64,000 nucleotides of DNA from Coxiellaceae bacterium UBA1530 (GTDB taxonomy: Bacteria > Pseudomonadota > Gammaproteobacteria > Coxiellales > Coxiellaceae): assembly GCA_002323325.1 (NCBI GenBank), contig DCQA01000050.1:1-64000 (forward strand), written 5' to 3'. A model generated the notes under the pieces. It made no database searches and was not told the DNA's origin. It saw only the letters and a program-made list of their open reading frames with translations. Every line of letters starts with the position of its first letter. Positions within the stretch are counted from its first letter, which is position 1. This document shows positions 9,472 through 18,711 of the stretch, piece after piece. The position numbers and the translations under genes were made by a program.

Positions 9472-10632
9472 ATGAATTTACATGAATACCAAGCCAAGGC
9501 GTTGTTGCAACAATTCGGTGTTGTGACTCCCAAGAGTGAAGTAATATCAACGCCTGAGGAAGCGATTAGTGCAGCAAATCAACTAGGTGGAGATACCTTT
9601 GTTGTTAAAGCGCAAGTTCACGCGGGTGGTCGAGGTAAAGCCGGCGGTGTGAAAATCGTAAAAGGAAAAGAGGCATTAGTAGAGGCAGTTAAATCCTTAT
9701 TGGGAACACGCTTAGTGACTTTTCAAACAGATGCTGATGGCCAGCCTGTGAATCAGTTATTGATAGAAGAGCCATCTGATATTGATCGTGAGTTATACTT
9801 GGGTGCCGTAGTTGATCGCGCTACACAGCGTATTGTCTTTATGGCATCCACAGAAGGTGGAATGGACATTGAAGAAGTTGCTGATCAAACACCTGAAAAG
9901 ATTGTTAAAGTAATTGTAAATCCAGCTGTTGGGATGCAACCGTTCCAGTGTCGTGAATTATTTTTTGCTTTGAACCTAGATACTAGTCTTATGCGAGATT
10001 TTACTAAGATTGTTATGGGTCTTTATCAACTTTTCGTCGACTGCGATTTAGGGTTAATCGAAATCAACCCACTAGTATTAACTAAAGATCATCGTTTAGT
10101 CTGCTTAGATGGGAAAATGAATGTTGACGATAGTGCACTATACCGTCGACCACAACTGCGTGATATGCGTGATACGTCTCAGGAAGATGAGCGTGAGACA
10201 CGTGCACATCAGTGGGAACTCAACTACATTGCGCTGGATGGCGAAATTGGTTGCATGGTTAATGGTGCAGGCTTAGCTATGGCTACCATGGATTTAATTA
10301 AATTGTGTGGTGGTGAGCCAGCAAACTTCCTTGATGTTGGCGGTGGTGCAACTCGTGAACGTGTTACGGAAGCTTTTAAGATCATTGTGTCAGACAGTAA
10401 TGTAAAGGGTATTTTCGTCAATATCTTCGGTGGTATTGTACGCTGTGATTTAATTGCCGATGGTATCATTGCAGCTGTATCTGACGTTGGTATTGATGTG
10501 CCTGTGGTGGTTCGTCTAGAGGGTAATAATGCTGACCTAGGTGCTAAGAAATTAGCGGAGTGTGAATTTAATATCATCCCTGCAGATGGTTTTACTGACG
10601 GCGCTAAGCGTATTGTCGAGTTAGTTAAATAA
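9472..10632 (+). CDS. sucC: Succinyl-CoA synthetase beta subunit (ADP-forming)
   Basis: 386 residues; the N-terminus [17 protein letters not shown] is the family start, so I use the ATG at 9472 with GAGAGA upstream and not the earlier in-frame ATG at 9427. An ATP-grasp fold is shown by [18 protein letters not shown], and by EINPLVL and GGGATRERV. With SucD it converts succinyl-CoA to succinate while forming a nucleoside triphosphate. It is 14 bp from sucD. Confidence 0.97.
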   Translation: MNLHEYQAKALLQQFGVVTPKSEVISTPEEAISAANQLGGDTFVVKAQVHAGGRGKAGGVKIVKGKEALVEAVKSLLGTRLVTFQTDADGQPVNQLLIEEPSDIDRELYLGAVVDRATQRIVFMASTEGGMDIEEVADQTPEKIVKVIVNPAVGMQPFQCRELFFALNLDTSLMRDFTKIVMGLYQLFVDCDLGLIEINPLVLTKDHRLVCLDGKMNVDDSALYRRPQLRDMRDTSQEDERETRAHQWELNYIALDGEIGCMVNGAGLAMATMDLIKLCGGEPANFLDVGGGATRERVTEAFKIIVSDSNVKGIFVNIFGGIVRCDLIADGIIAAVSDVGIDVPVVVRLEGNNADLGAKKLAECEFNIIPADGFTDGAKRIVELVK

Positions 10633-10646
10633 GAGGACGAAACAGA

Positions 10647-11528
10647 ATGAGTATATTAATCAACAAAGACACTAAAGTGCTATGTCAGGGTTTTACCGGG
10701 AAACAAGGTACATTACATTCAGAGCAAGCTATTGAATACGGCACAAACATGGTCGGTGGTGTTACACCGGGCAAGGGTGGAACTCAACATTTAGGGTTGC
10801 CAGTTTTTGACAGTGTGAAAGAGGCGGTTAAGGCAACAGGCGCAACCGCTTCAGTGATTTATGTGCCTGCTGCTTTTTGTAAAGACTCAATTATTGAGGC
10901 GGTTGATGCGGGTATTGAACTTGTTGTTTGTATCACGGAAGGCATTCCAGTATTGGATATGATGGCTGTAAAAGCCTATATGGCAGAGTCTAGTGCTCGT
11001 CTGATCGGTCCAAATTGTCCTGGTGTTATTACTCCAGGTGAATGTAAAATCGGCATCATGCCAGGGCATATTCATAAACCGGGTAAAGTCGGTATTGTGT
11101 CACGTTCAGGCACGCTAACCTATGAAGCGGTACATCAGACCACGGGTTTAGGGTTTGGTCAAAGTACTTGTGTAGGTATAGGTGGTGATCCTATTCCTGG
11201 TACAAGTTTTATCGATGTACTGGCCATGTTCCAAGAAGACGATCAGACTGAAGTGATTGTGATGGTGGGCGAGATAGGAGGTTCTGCTGAAGAGGAGGCC
11301 GCCGCATTTATTAAAGCTAATGTCACCAAGCCTGTTGTTTCCTATATTGCTGGTGTTACCGCACCTCCAGGTAAGCGTATGGGCCACGCTGGTGCTATTA
11401 TTGCTGGTGGTAAGGGTACTGCTGCAGAGAAATTTGCAGCTCTAGAAGATGCCGGTGTGCACGTGGTTAAATCTCCCGCTGAGATTGGTAATGGCGTTGC
11501 CCAGGTGATGGGCGTCACTGTTGAATAA
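10647..11528 (+). CDS. sucD: Succinyl-CoA synthetase alpha subunit
   Basis: 293 residues. The CoA-binding N-terminal Rossmann part shows [19 protein letters not shown] and [10 protein letters not shown]; the phosphohistidine is in [13 protein letters not shown] near residue 247. It works as an alpha-beta pair or tetramer with SucC. An AAGAGGA site precedes the ATG. This is the last gene of the operon; a stem-loop follows. Confidence 0.97.
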   Translation: MSILINKDTKVLCQGFTGKQGTLHSEQAIEYGTNMVGGVTPGKGGTQHLGLPVFDSVKEAVKATGATASVIYVPAAFCKDSIIEAVDAGIELVVCITEGIPVLDMMAVKAYMAESSARLIGPNCPGVITPGECKIGIMPGHIHKPGKVGIVSRSGTLTYEAVHQTTGLGFGQSTCVGIGGDPIPGTSFIDVLAMFQEDDQTEVIVMVGEIGGSAEEEAAAFIKANVTKPVVSYIAGVTAPPGKRMGHAGAIIAGGKGTAAEKFAALEDAGVHVVKSPAEIGNGVAQVMGVTVE

Positions 11529-11539
11529 CCAGTATACTA

Positions 11540-11576
11540 TATTTTCCGCGCTGTCGAACAACAGTGCGGAATATTA
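11540..11576 (+). terminator. Stem-loop after sucD, possible terminator
   Basis: TTCCGCGCTGT and ACAGTGCGGAA form an 11 bp stem (one G-U pair) around a 6-base loop, extended by flanking A/T pairs, a dozen bases after the sucD stop. A T-run occurs only about 20 bases further on, so termination strength is uncertain. Confidence 0.5.
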
Positions 11577-11735
11577 AAAACCACCCCGTAATTTTTTTCT
11601 TAACTACTTGTTAATTCTCTCTCATTGCCTTTAAAAACTTGTATTCCGTATTTGTAATTTTTACACTTCAAGCATTTACTGAATAGTTTTGTCTTGGTGC
11701 AGAATGGTGGGTGTGATCACTTGAATAAGAACCCA

Positions 11736-13298
11736 ATGGGTGAATCCCCATCTAAACCTGTGATTACCAAACGTCAAAAAACAGTTCCTAGGGGTGATCA
11801 CAGAAGCTCTACGTTGAGTTCAAGTTCAGATGACTTGTTATTGACTACAGCTCTATCAAATTCATTTAAGTCGAAAAAGAGCATCATACCATTTCCAGAT
11901 TTTGATCCAGCTTCGGTTCGTATGACGGCCGCTCATATCGATCGTCGCCCATCTTCTTTAGAGATTGCTCCTAAATATCTAGTATCGGAATCATTAGGAA
12001 TAAATAAAAGCCACTCTTATATAAATTTTGGTGAAACACAATGTGAATTCAATGAGGTAGTAGGTCAGGGTGCTCATGGTAACTTGATGAGGGGTAATGT
12101 ATCTGGGAGTAAGCAAGACCGCTTTGTCCGTAAATGCTTTTTTCTTCAAGAGGATGGTAGTTCCGCACAGGATAAAAAATTTCAACTTCGCACTGCGGTC
12201 AAAGAGTGGTTTTTCTATCAGGAGTTCAGTCATAAGACTTTTCTTTTTCTAAATCAATTGGATTATGACGATGTGATGAGTCATTTGAGAAAAATTGAAC
12301 ATCTTGAATCATACTTGTTGAAATCAATTGTTCTAGTCTCAGATAGCATATATTTAAACAGTATGCCTCGCCTTGTGATGCCTGATTTGGGACGGCCATT
12401 TGAAAAAGTCATTAACGAGGATTTAATATTTCATCATGGTACACAGCCCAGCCATGTTAAACCATTTAAGATGAGTCTACGCTGTGTGTTTCAACGGCTT
12501 AAAGACATTCTCGATATTTTGTTTGCGATGCATCAATCAGGCGTCGTTCACGGTGATGCAAAGATGGTAAATTTTGTATGGGATGATCATTTATGTGCAC
12601 ATGCCGTTGATTTTGGTTATAGCTATTACATGAATGAAGACCAGATTGTTGATTGGATTACTTGTCCTACGTATTTTCATTGGGATGATTTGGATTATTT
12701 ATCTAGAATACTGTCTACACGCCATCTTAATACAAGAAAATTTGGTCCTTTTACTGATATTTATGCTTTGGTGCGTTATTTGTCTTTGTATCATAGTACC
12801 GTTAGAGCATTAAGGATATTTCCATCATCACTGTTTCTCAATCTATCCTCATTTCGTTTGGTTGAGTTGTTAGACGATCAGGCGTATCAAGTTCACTATG
12901 AAGCGAATAATTTTTGGGTGAGGGCCTTAGCTTGTTTCGGTACACATGACTTCAAAGAACTACTCAATTTTGAGCTTGATACTATGTCAGAGTCAGAGGA
13001 AGGTAGTGTAGTTAATGATGGAACATACTCAGTGATGCTTGTATGGTTAGTGTGTACGACTTTATATCGAGAGACACAGCATGATGTTCGTTTGACGATC
13101 GATAGCAACCAACTAAATATTCGTTTATATGATCTTTCAGGCGATGACCAAACCTTGCTCCCTCAGGGTATAGATGGGAGTAATTTAAGGCAGATTGAGA
13201 CATTATCGATATGCCATCAGGGAATTTTTTCTTCTTTTCAATCGCAGACTGCATTTGATGAATCGATTGATGCGTATTGTATGCGGTATTCCAAATAA
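11736..13298 (+). CDS. Eukaryotic-like protein kinase-like protein
   Basis: 520 residues from the ATG at 11736; TTG/GTG codons at 11694/11697 are alternative starts and no strong ribosome-binding site decides. After a ~100-residue Ser/Lys-rich tail, a glycine loop VVGQGAHGN appears (about 105-113), then a basic FVRKCFF that may hold the ATP-anchoring Lys. The catalytic loop reads VVHGDAKMVNF near residue 270, with Asp, Lys and Asn in the kinase order but Gly in place of the usual Arg of HRD, and VDFGYSY near 290 supplies the metal-binding DFG. A normal APE segment is not obvious. Such proteins in intracellular bacteria are often host-directed; substrate and export are unknown. Confidence 0.75.
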   Translation: MGESPSKPVITKRQKTVPRGDHRSSTLSSSSDDLLLTTALSNSFKSKKSIIPFPDFDPASVRMTAAHIDRRPSSLEIAPKYLVSESLGINKSHSYINFGETQCEFNEVVGQGAHGNLMRGNVSGSKQDRFVRKCFFLQEDGSSAQDKKFQLRTAVKEWFFYQEFSHKTFLFLNQLDYDDVMSHLRKIEHLESYLLKSIVLVSDSIYLNSMPRLVMPDLGRPFEKVINEDLIFHHGTQPSHVKPFKMSLRCVFQRLKDILDILFAMHQSGVVHGDAKMVNFVWDDHLCAHAVDFGYSYYMNEDQIVDWITCPTYFHWDDLDYLSRILSTRHLNTRKFGPFTDIYALVRYLSLYHSTVRALRIFPSSLFLNLSSFRLVELLDDQAYQVHYEANNFWVRALACFGTHDFKELLNFELDTMSESEEGSVVNDGTYSVMLVWLVCTTLYRETQHDVRLTIDSNQLNIRLYDLSGDDQTLLPQGIDGSNLRQIETLSICHQGIFSSFQSQTAFDESIDAYCMRYSK

Positions 13299-13394
13299 TG
13301 CTTGGCGAAGTCAATTTTTTTATTAGTCTATTCTCTTATCATATTGTTTCTATGCAATAAATCATCGTATATGATGAGTATTCAAGGATTGAAT

Positions 13395-13423
13395 GGGAAA
13401 TTGTACACCTCATTGACTATAAT
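13395..13423 (+). promoter_or_regulatory. Candidate -10 box (TATAAT) before the gene at 13461
   Basis: A perfect TATAAT at 13418-13423 lies 38 bases before the first ATG of the next gene. The hexamer 17 bp upstream (GGGAAA) is a poor -35 match, so the call rests mainly on the -10. Confidence 0.3.
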
Positions 13424-13460
13424 TTAGTTTGTAGGGCCGTGTGTACAAAATAGGGAGGAA

Positions 13461-13985
13461 ATGATGAGACTAAAGTCTGTTGACGATTATCAAGCACAGT
13501 TCTCTGATGCTATTGGCAAAGTGTATGCTAGGGGTGCAAATGATCAACATTTTAACGCCTTGATTCACCCCGAGATACTTCAGGATCCAAAGTCTGAAAT
13601 CGCACTACACGAGGTTAAGTCTCTCGTTCTATATGCAGTATTTTACATGATTAGCAGATATATGGATGATCATCCCGCTAAACAATCGTTGTGGCAAAAA
13701 ATACTAGGTGTCGAACACGATGATGCCATCATGTGGGAGATTGATATGGCAGTCACAAATGGTATTTACAACCGAATCTCTGGTGTTAATGATCCGATTG
13801 ATATTTGTGTGCGTGATGTGATTCGGATGATCGAAGGACACACAAGAAGAGCATTGCGGCATCCTAGTGAGCCCAGGAATGCGGCTTTCTTGAATCTGGT
13901 GCGAGCAATCTATAAGCAAACGCACCATTTACAGTGGCACTTTAGTCAAAGCTTGATGACCTTGCTATTCGAGAGTAATGAATAG
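13461..13985 (+). CDS. Hypothetical protein, 174 residues
   Basis: A GGGAGGAA ribosome-binding site stands directly before two adjacent ATGs; the second (13464) has the better spacing. The protein is soluble and looks mostly helical, with no signal peptide. Tracts such as KSLVLYAVFYMISRYMDD and DPIDICVRDVIRMIEGHTRR look like amphipathic helices. The family is not recognised. It follows the kinase-like gene at 160 bp with its own candidate promoter and precedes the repressor gene on the other strand, so it sits in an accessory block. Confidence 0.7.
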   Translation: MMRLKSVDDYQAQFSDAIGKVYARGANDQHFNALIHPEILQDPKSEIALHEVKSLVLYAVFYMISRYMDDHPAKQSLWQKILGVEHDDAIMWEIDMAVTNGIYNRISGVNDPIDICVRDVIRMIEGHTRRALRHPSEPRNAAFLNLVRAIYKQTHHLQWHFSQSLMTLLFESNE

Positions 13986-14464
13986 ACTCATCGCTGCGTT
14001 AGGTTCTTGATGTATCAAATCTTGTCGCATTCGTGGTGGTAATGATATTTACTATTCTATATCAGTAGCCTTAAAAAAATATAACAATCTTATAAATAGT
14101 TCTTCTAAGCATCAGAATCGCTTGCCCTATCAGCCTATACAGAAAAGGCTCATCATGGAATACAGACACTATTTTTTTGGCTAACGCCACATACAATAAC
14201 ATTCTTTACTAAGGGAGTATTAACAATAACGATTTGAGCTGACCGAACTATTTGAAACACCTCTCTCTAATTTATAAAAAAGGCGAACAACTCTGTGAAA
14301 AAAACAGGCTTGAGCATCGGATCATCGATCTCAAAATTGTATAGCATAGTTGTCTAGTCAGAGGATTTACCGCTGTTTATTAGATTACTGGCTTGCACGC
14401 ACGACAAAAAACTTCAAAGATAGTTTTTCGTCGTGCATCAATTATTGAATAGGTGGTGGTCGGG
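13986..14464. other. Gene-free 479 bp between converging genes, with an inverted repeat
   Basis: No credible ORF is seen. Near the right end, 14400-14435, a stem of about 14 bp with one mismatch (ACGACAAAAAACT / AGTTTTTCGTCGT) encloses an 8-base loop. It lies 30 bases past the stop of the minus-strand repressor gene and could end its transcript, although no T-run follows outside the stem. The rest is AT-rich with no recognisable element. Confidence 0.4.
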
Positions 14465-15151
14465 CTACATTTTCAAGGATGAAAACTTCTTACGCTGCCA
14501 GACGATAGGCGCAATCGCAATAACTTTAGTGTTGTAATAGTTGAGTGGAGGGGTGGTAGCCTTCGGGTTAGTGCTCGAAACAGTGAAGCGCCCTTCGGCC
14601 GGACTTTTTTGTAAATAACGAGGTAAGATGAGATTATTTTCTAACTCAACAATACAGAGTTGGTTGACGTATAGAGGAATTTTGTTATTAGGTATGCGAA
14701 TTCCTCCAATATAGTCTCCACAAGAGAAGTAGGGTTCCATGGCGTTATCAGTGATGCTAATCACAATGGCATTAGGATTATTTTGTTTGAAGAGCTGCAC
14801 TTCTTTGTAAATTAATTCTTCTTCTTTGAGGTTCTGTTGAACCAGTGTTTCATTGGCTTGATGAGCAGATTCATTTAGACCGGAGTTGAGTGATTCATAG
14901 CTGCGAGGTGGCATACCATCCCCAGTGAGTAACCACTCTGTAGAGCAAATTAGCCCTTCCTTTTTTAGTGATTCAACGATGCGGTTTGCGCCTTTTTTGG
15001 AGAGAGGATTTTTTCCTTGCTCCCATCCTTGTAGCGTATTTGCGCTGATGCCATGTTTTTTTTCAAATAATTTACGAGTTGTGATGCCAGCTAGAACGCG
15101 TGCACGTTTGACGCGGTCACCTGAGGAGGCCAGTGTGGTTTCAATGTTCAT
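14465..15151 (-). CDS. HTH repressor with degenerate S24 (LexA/CI-like) C-terminal domain
   Basis: 228 residues. An N-terminal Cro/CI-type helix-turn-helix occupies about 10-65 (RVKRARVLAGITTRKLFEKK, then SANTLQGWEQGKNP). The C-terminal part has the S24 layout (ITDNAMEPYFSCGDYIGG, about 133-150), but the nucleophilic Ser before Met is Ala137, and the strand expected to carry the catalytic Lys reads LILPRYL. Self-cleavage in the LexA or lambda CI manner therefore looks impossible, leaving a dimerisation role. An AGGGAG site precedes the ATG. It points away from the LuxR-type gene; the 372 bp between them probably holds operators for one or both. Confidence 0.85.
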   Translation of the reverse strand: MNIETTLASSGDRVKRARVLAGITTRKLFEKKHGISANTLQGWEQGKNPLSKKGANRIVESLKKEGLICSTEWLLTGDGMPPRSYESLNSGLNESAHQANETLVQQNLKEEELIYKEVQLFKQNNPNAIVISITDNAMEPYFSCGDYIGGIRIPNNKIPLYVNQLCIVELENNLILPRYLQKSPAEGRFTVSSTNPKATTPPLNYYNTKVIAIAPIVWQRKKFSSLKM

Positions 15152-15404
15152 AATATACTCCCTGTGATTATCCCTATCATCGAGGTGAAATCATCATACA
15201 GGTAAATATTTGAAACGCCTAGTCTGTTACTCATGATTGTTATTGAGGATGACTAAGTTCGACACCGTTTTGAGGCTTTTTCAGGGGGAAAATCATCACA
15301 CATTGATGTTTAAAAATGAACAGTTCGTCTCGTATAATTCAAGTTTATCAAATAAGGGAGTAAATATTCGGAATAAGAGAGTATTTTTTGTACCATAAAA
15401 AATC

Positions 15405-15433
15405 TTGACAATTTTTAATACCGGTGATTATAT
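15405..15433 (+). promoter_or_regulatory. Sigma-70-type promoter of the LuxR-type gene
   Basis: A perfect TTGACA at 15405-15410 and TTATAT at 15428-15433 are separated by 17 bp, 90 bases before the ATG at 15524. The related sequences AAGGGAGTAAATATT and AAGAGAGTATTTTT just upstream (about 15353-15386) could be operator half-sites; that is a guess. Confidence 0.65.
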
Positions 15434-15523
15434 GAGTAAAAAATGGTTTTAATTTAATTTATAAGACCTTTATTTGGTATTTAATGAAATTTCATATCAC
15501 GACTATCATAGAAGGCGTCAGTC

Positions 15524-15952
15524 ATGGTGAATAGAGACAAGGAGAAACTGAAGCGGTTGTGGCAAGACATACTCTCAGATGTCAAGAAGGTGTCATCCAC
15601 CAAGTCTGCTGCATTAGATGAGTACGGTTATGTACAGAAGCAGCTTAGATTAAATGCTTTAGGTGCCAAGACTCATTCAGCTGTGGTTATCTCTGGTAGT
15701 AAAATATGGATTACTGTCAGGGAAAGGCAAGTTCTATTCGGTTTATGTTGCGGCTTGAGTGCTATTGAGATTTCCCAGTGTGTTCAGCTATCCCATCGCA
15801 CAGTCGAATATTACACCAGTAATTTAAAAGCAAAATTTCATGTTTTTTCTAGACAAGCTCTGATTGATCTAGTGATTTCGCGTACGACATTTTTAAATGA
15901 GTGTCGAGAGCTGGATAAGGAGCTCTGTCGTGATGAAATAGGAAGCGTGTGA
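15524..15952 (+). CDS. Short LuxR-type HTH transcriptional regulator
   Basis: 142 residues. The C-terminal half has the four-helix LuxR DNA-binding domain: VRERQVLFGLCCGLSAIEIS, QLSHRTVEYYTSNLKAKF and SRQALIDLV, about residues 66-120. The N-terminal ~60 residues are charged, with no receiver or autoinducer-binding domain, so any signal must come through expression or a partner. AAGGCG is a weak ribosome-binding site. A good promoter lies 90 bp upstream. The stop is about a dozen bases before the ~209 bp repeat array, which could be its target, though nothing in the sequence proves this. Confidence 0.87.
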   Translation: MVNRDKEKLKRLWQDILSDVKKVSSTKSAALDEYGYVQKQLRLNALGAKTHSAVVISGSKIWITVRERQVLFGLCCGLSAIEISQCVQLSHRTVEYYTSNLKAKFHVFSRQALIDLVISRTTFLNECRELDKELCRDEIGSV

Positions 15953-15964
15953 TAAAACGAATAT

Positions 15965-17000
15965 TTCTTTATCCACAATAAGTGTGGATAGTCGTGTGAG
16001 TAAAGCAGGTATAATTAATATAACTAATTGATATTAATGTCTTTTAATGTTTTCACTAAAAAATTATCACTTTATAATCTTTGTCATTTCTGATCTATAA
16101 GTGGGTTAATGATGTCTCATTCGTGGCTCATCAGTTCTGTATCAATTTTTTTGTATCCAAAGTAGATTTGATATCAGTTTTCCACAAAAAATGTGGATAA
16201 ACGTGTGCGTAATGCAGGTATAGTATAGATAGAGTATTGATATTTAATAGCTTTTTTATTATCACTAAAAAATTATCATCTCATAAGGTTTGTCATTTTT
16301 TAATCAGTAAGAGTGATAAATATGTCTCGTCAATGCCTTATCAGTTTTCCATTGTCGTTCTATAAATTCAGATTTCATCAATAATGGGTTTTCCACAAAA
16401 AATGTGGATAAGCGTGTGTGGAATAGCGGTATACTGTGTGTAGATATATGATAATTAGTATTTTTTTTATTATAACTAAAAAATTATCATTTCTTAATCT
16501 TTTCTATTGTTGCCGGCTGGAAATATTAAAGTTTCGGGAAGTTAATCACGCCATCGACTTTCTTTTGTGCGGTACTGGTCGGTGAGTAAGGTGTTTTAAA
16601 ACATATTATGTGAATAAAGGTGTGGTTAATGCGAGCGTGATGTTTGTAATATTCTGATAGATATAACTAATTTTATTATCATTGAAAGCTTAAAATTGTA
16701 TAAGGTTTGTTATTGTTTTCATTGGTACCGTTCACGTCAAGATGATGGTAACACGTCAAATTTTATCTAATAACAAAAAAGTAAAATGACGAACTACTAA
16801 AACGTCAGGTTGAGGGAATATTTTTCTGTGGATAACTCTGTGTAAAGACTTACTAGGCAAAGTTTAACTAAAGAGTAAAGGCGAGGATAAAATATTAAAT
16901 AAATAATTTTATTACTTTTAAAACAATGGTTTGTATTTATATATCAATAATTAACCTAATGTTTATCACCTACGTGTAGGTTTTATTCATGTGTGAATAA
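15965..17000. repeat. Tandem array of ~209 bp units carrying DnaA-box-like inverted motifs
   Basis: A non-coding AT-rich stretch made of repeated units. Each begins with TTATCCACA or TTTTCCACA, a 5-base spacer, then TGTGGATAA, followed by GTGTG-N-GTAA-N-GCAGGTATA and, about 50-60 bases on, ACTAAAAAATTATCA and TTTGTCATT-like sequence. The TGTGGATAA-equivalents lie at 15983, 16192, 16403, 16609 (TGTGAATAA), 16827 and perhaps 16992, giving spacings of 209, 211, 206, 218 and 165. The first three units are well conserved; later ones decay. TGTGGATAA is the reverse complement of TTATCCACA, the strong E. coli DnaA box. The array could be a replication origin, a DnaA-titrating locus or an operator array; no DNA-unwinding 13-mers or dnaA gene are seen here. 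Confidence 0.8.
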
Positions 17001-17087
17001 CTTTCATTGAAACGCACAACTGTGGTGTCTTAATGAATCAAAAACAATGTTGGCCAAGGGATATTTGAGTAAGCCATAGAAAGTGTA

Positions 17088-17116
17088 CTGTGCCTCTTGA
17101 GCAGGCTGAGGCACAG
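17088..17116 (-). terminator. Probable terminator of gltA
   Basis: CTGTGCCTC and GAGGCACAG form a perfect 9 bp stem around an 11-base loop, 16 bases past the gltA stop on the minus strand. The following bases (TACACTTTCT) are only moderately T-rich. Confidence 0.5.
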
Positions 17117-17131
17117 CATAGATAAGTTTTG

Positions 17132-18421
17132 CTAGCGATCGCTGATGTTGCTAACATCGCGTTGTGTTGGACCTGTATAAAGCTGGCGAGGACGCGCCAA
17201 GCGACGATTAGGGTCGCTCATCATTTCCATCCACTGAGATATCCAGCCAACAGTTCGTGCAATTGCAAAGATCACAGTGAACATGTTGCTGGGAATGCCA
17301 AGTGCATTTAGTGTGATGCCCGAGTAAAAATCAACGTTTGGATAAAGCTTCTTCTCAACAAAGTATTCATCTTCTAAAGCTATTTTTTCGAGTTTCATGG
17401 CTAGCTTGAAAATGGGATCGTCATGACAGCCAACGGTGTCCAGCACCTCGTGACATGTTTGCTGCATCACTTTGGCACGTGGATCGTAGTTTTTATACAC
17501 GCGGTGACCAAAACCCATCAGTCTAAATGGGTCATTTTTATCTTTGGCTTTGGCAATGTATTCACTAATACGATCTTCGCTACCAATTTCCTGCAACATA
17601 CGTAAACATGCCTCATTGGCGCCACCGTGCGCGGGACCCCACAGCGCTCCAATTCCTGCAGAGATACAGGCAAAGGGATTAGCCCCTGTTGAGCCTGCAA
17701 CTCGAACAGTTGAAGTGGATGCATTTTGTTCATGGTCCGCATGCAGTGTGAAGATACGATCCATTGCGCGACTAAGCACTGGATCAGGTTTGGTCGTATC
17801 GTCATAGGGCGTGCCAAACATCATGTTAAGGAAGTTTTCAGCGTAGGATAGTTCATGTTTGGGGTGCATGAAGGGTTCACCAATCGAGTATTTATAGCTC
17901 ATTGCCGCTAAAACTGGCATTTTGGCCACGAGGCGAATAGCAGAAAGTTCGCGTAATTCTGGATTATTGATGTCTAATGAATCGTGGTAGAAAGCGGATA
18001 GAGCACCAACAACGCCAACCATAATGGCCATAGGGTGGGCATCACGTCTAAATCCACAAAAGAAACGATTGATTTGATCATGCACGTTGCTGTGTTTTTT
18101 GATCATGTGGATAAACTGATCTTTTTGATCGGCATTGGGTAAGTCACCGTGCATGAGGAGGTAGCAGACTTCCATGTAGTCGGTATCAAAAGCGAGTTGA
18201 TCGATGGGGTAGCCGCGATGGAGCAAGATACCCTGTTGTCCATCGATGAATGTGATTCCAGATTCACACGCAGCGGTTGCCCCAAAGCCTGGGTCAAAGG
18301 TAAAATGTTGAGTCTTAGGAACGGGTTTAATGTCAATCACGCTTTGGCCCAATGAGCCATCTAGGACAGGGCAGTCTATCGATTCGTTATTTAATGTTAG
18401 TGTAGCGTGCTTGTCGCTCAT
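17132..18421 (-). CDS. gltA: Citrate synthase (type II)
   Basis: 429 residues. The catalytic stretches are [14 protein letters not shown] (His near 250), [15 protein letters not shown] (His near 310) and the late VDFYSGI carrying Asp. The N-terminal beta domain before the core is that of the large hexameric, NADH-regulated class of Gram-negative enzymes. It condenses oxaloacetate with acetyl-CoA, feeding the cycle whose later steps lie at 2060-11528. A TGAGGAGC site precedes the ATG. It diverges from rpsO. Confidence 0.97.
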   Translation of the reverse strand: MSDKHATLTLNNESIDCPVLDGSLGQSVIDIKPVPKTQHFTFDPGFGATAACESGITFIDGQQGILLHRGYPIDQLAFDTDYMEVCYLLMHGDLPNADQKDQFIHMIKKHSNVHDQINRFFCGFRRDAHPMAIMVGVVGALSAFYHDSLDINNPELRELSAIRLVAKMPVLAAMSYKYSIGEPFMHPKHELSYAENFLNMMFGTPYDDTTKPDPVLSRAMDRIFTLHADHEQNASTSTVRVAGSTGANPFACISAGIGALWGPAHGGANEACLRMLQEIGSEDRISEYIAKAKDKNDPFRLMGFGHRVYKNYDPRAKVMQQTCHEVLDTVGCHDDPIFKLAMKLEKIALEDEYFVEKKLYPNVDFYSGITLNALGIPSNMFTVIFAIARTVGWISQWMEMMSDPNRRLARPRQLYTGPTQRDVSNISDR

Positions 18422-18597
18422 GTGCGGTGCTCCTCAATCATCAGTGAATAGGTTTTGTATGGTTTTGTAGCCATCTTGGCATCGGATGTTCCGAATGTAG
18501 CGATAGCTTACCGGATGCAGGCTTATTATTAAAGAACCGTTAGATACCCCTCTGTTTTTTGGGTGTTATTTGTCCGTTGAATGCGCTATCAATTCGT

Positions 18598-18711
18598 TGA
18601 GAGCTGAGCTATACTGCACCGCCTGTGAGGCGAGAGCCTCCTGTACATGGGGTGTCTGTCAATGACAGCGGATACATACCCGCCAATTAAATCAACCAAA
18701 GAGGTCTTACT
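18598..18711 (+). promoter_or_regulatory. Structured leader of rpsO
   Basis: The leader contains GAGGC-GAGA-GCCTC (5 bp stem, GNRA loop) and then CTGTC-AAT-GACAG nested inside GGGT...ACCC, before the AAAGAGG ribosome-binding site. TATACT near 18611 is a candidate -10. S15 represses its own translation through leader structures in several bacteria; whether this leader does so is inference. Confidence 0.4.

Noticed and set aside
14101..14140. CTTGCCCTATCAG shared with the region near 1848
   Set aside because: A single 13-base match is expected by chance in a window of this size.
15965..16600. CRISPR array
   Set aside because: Units are ~209 bp with diverging copies, not short identical repeats with unique spacers, and no cas genes are present.
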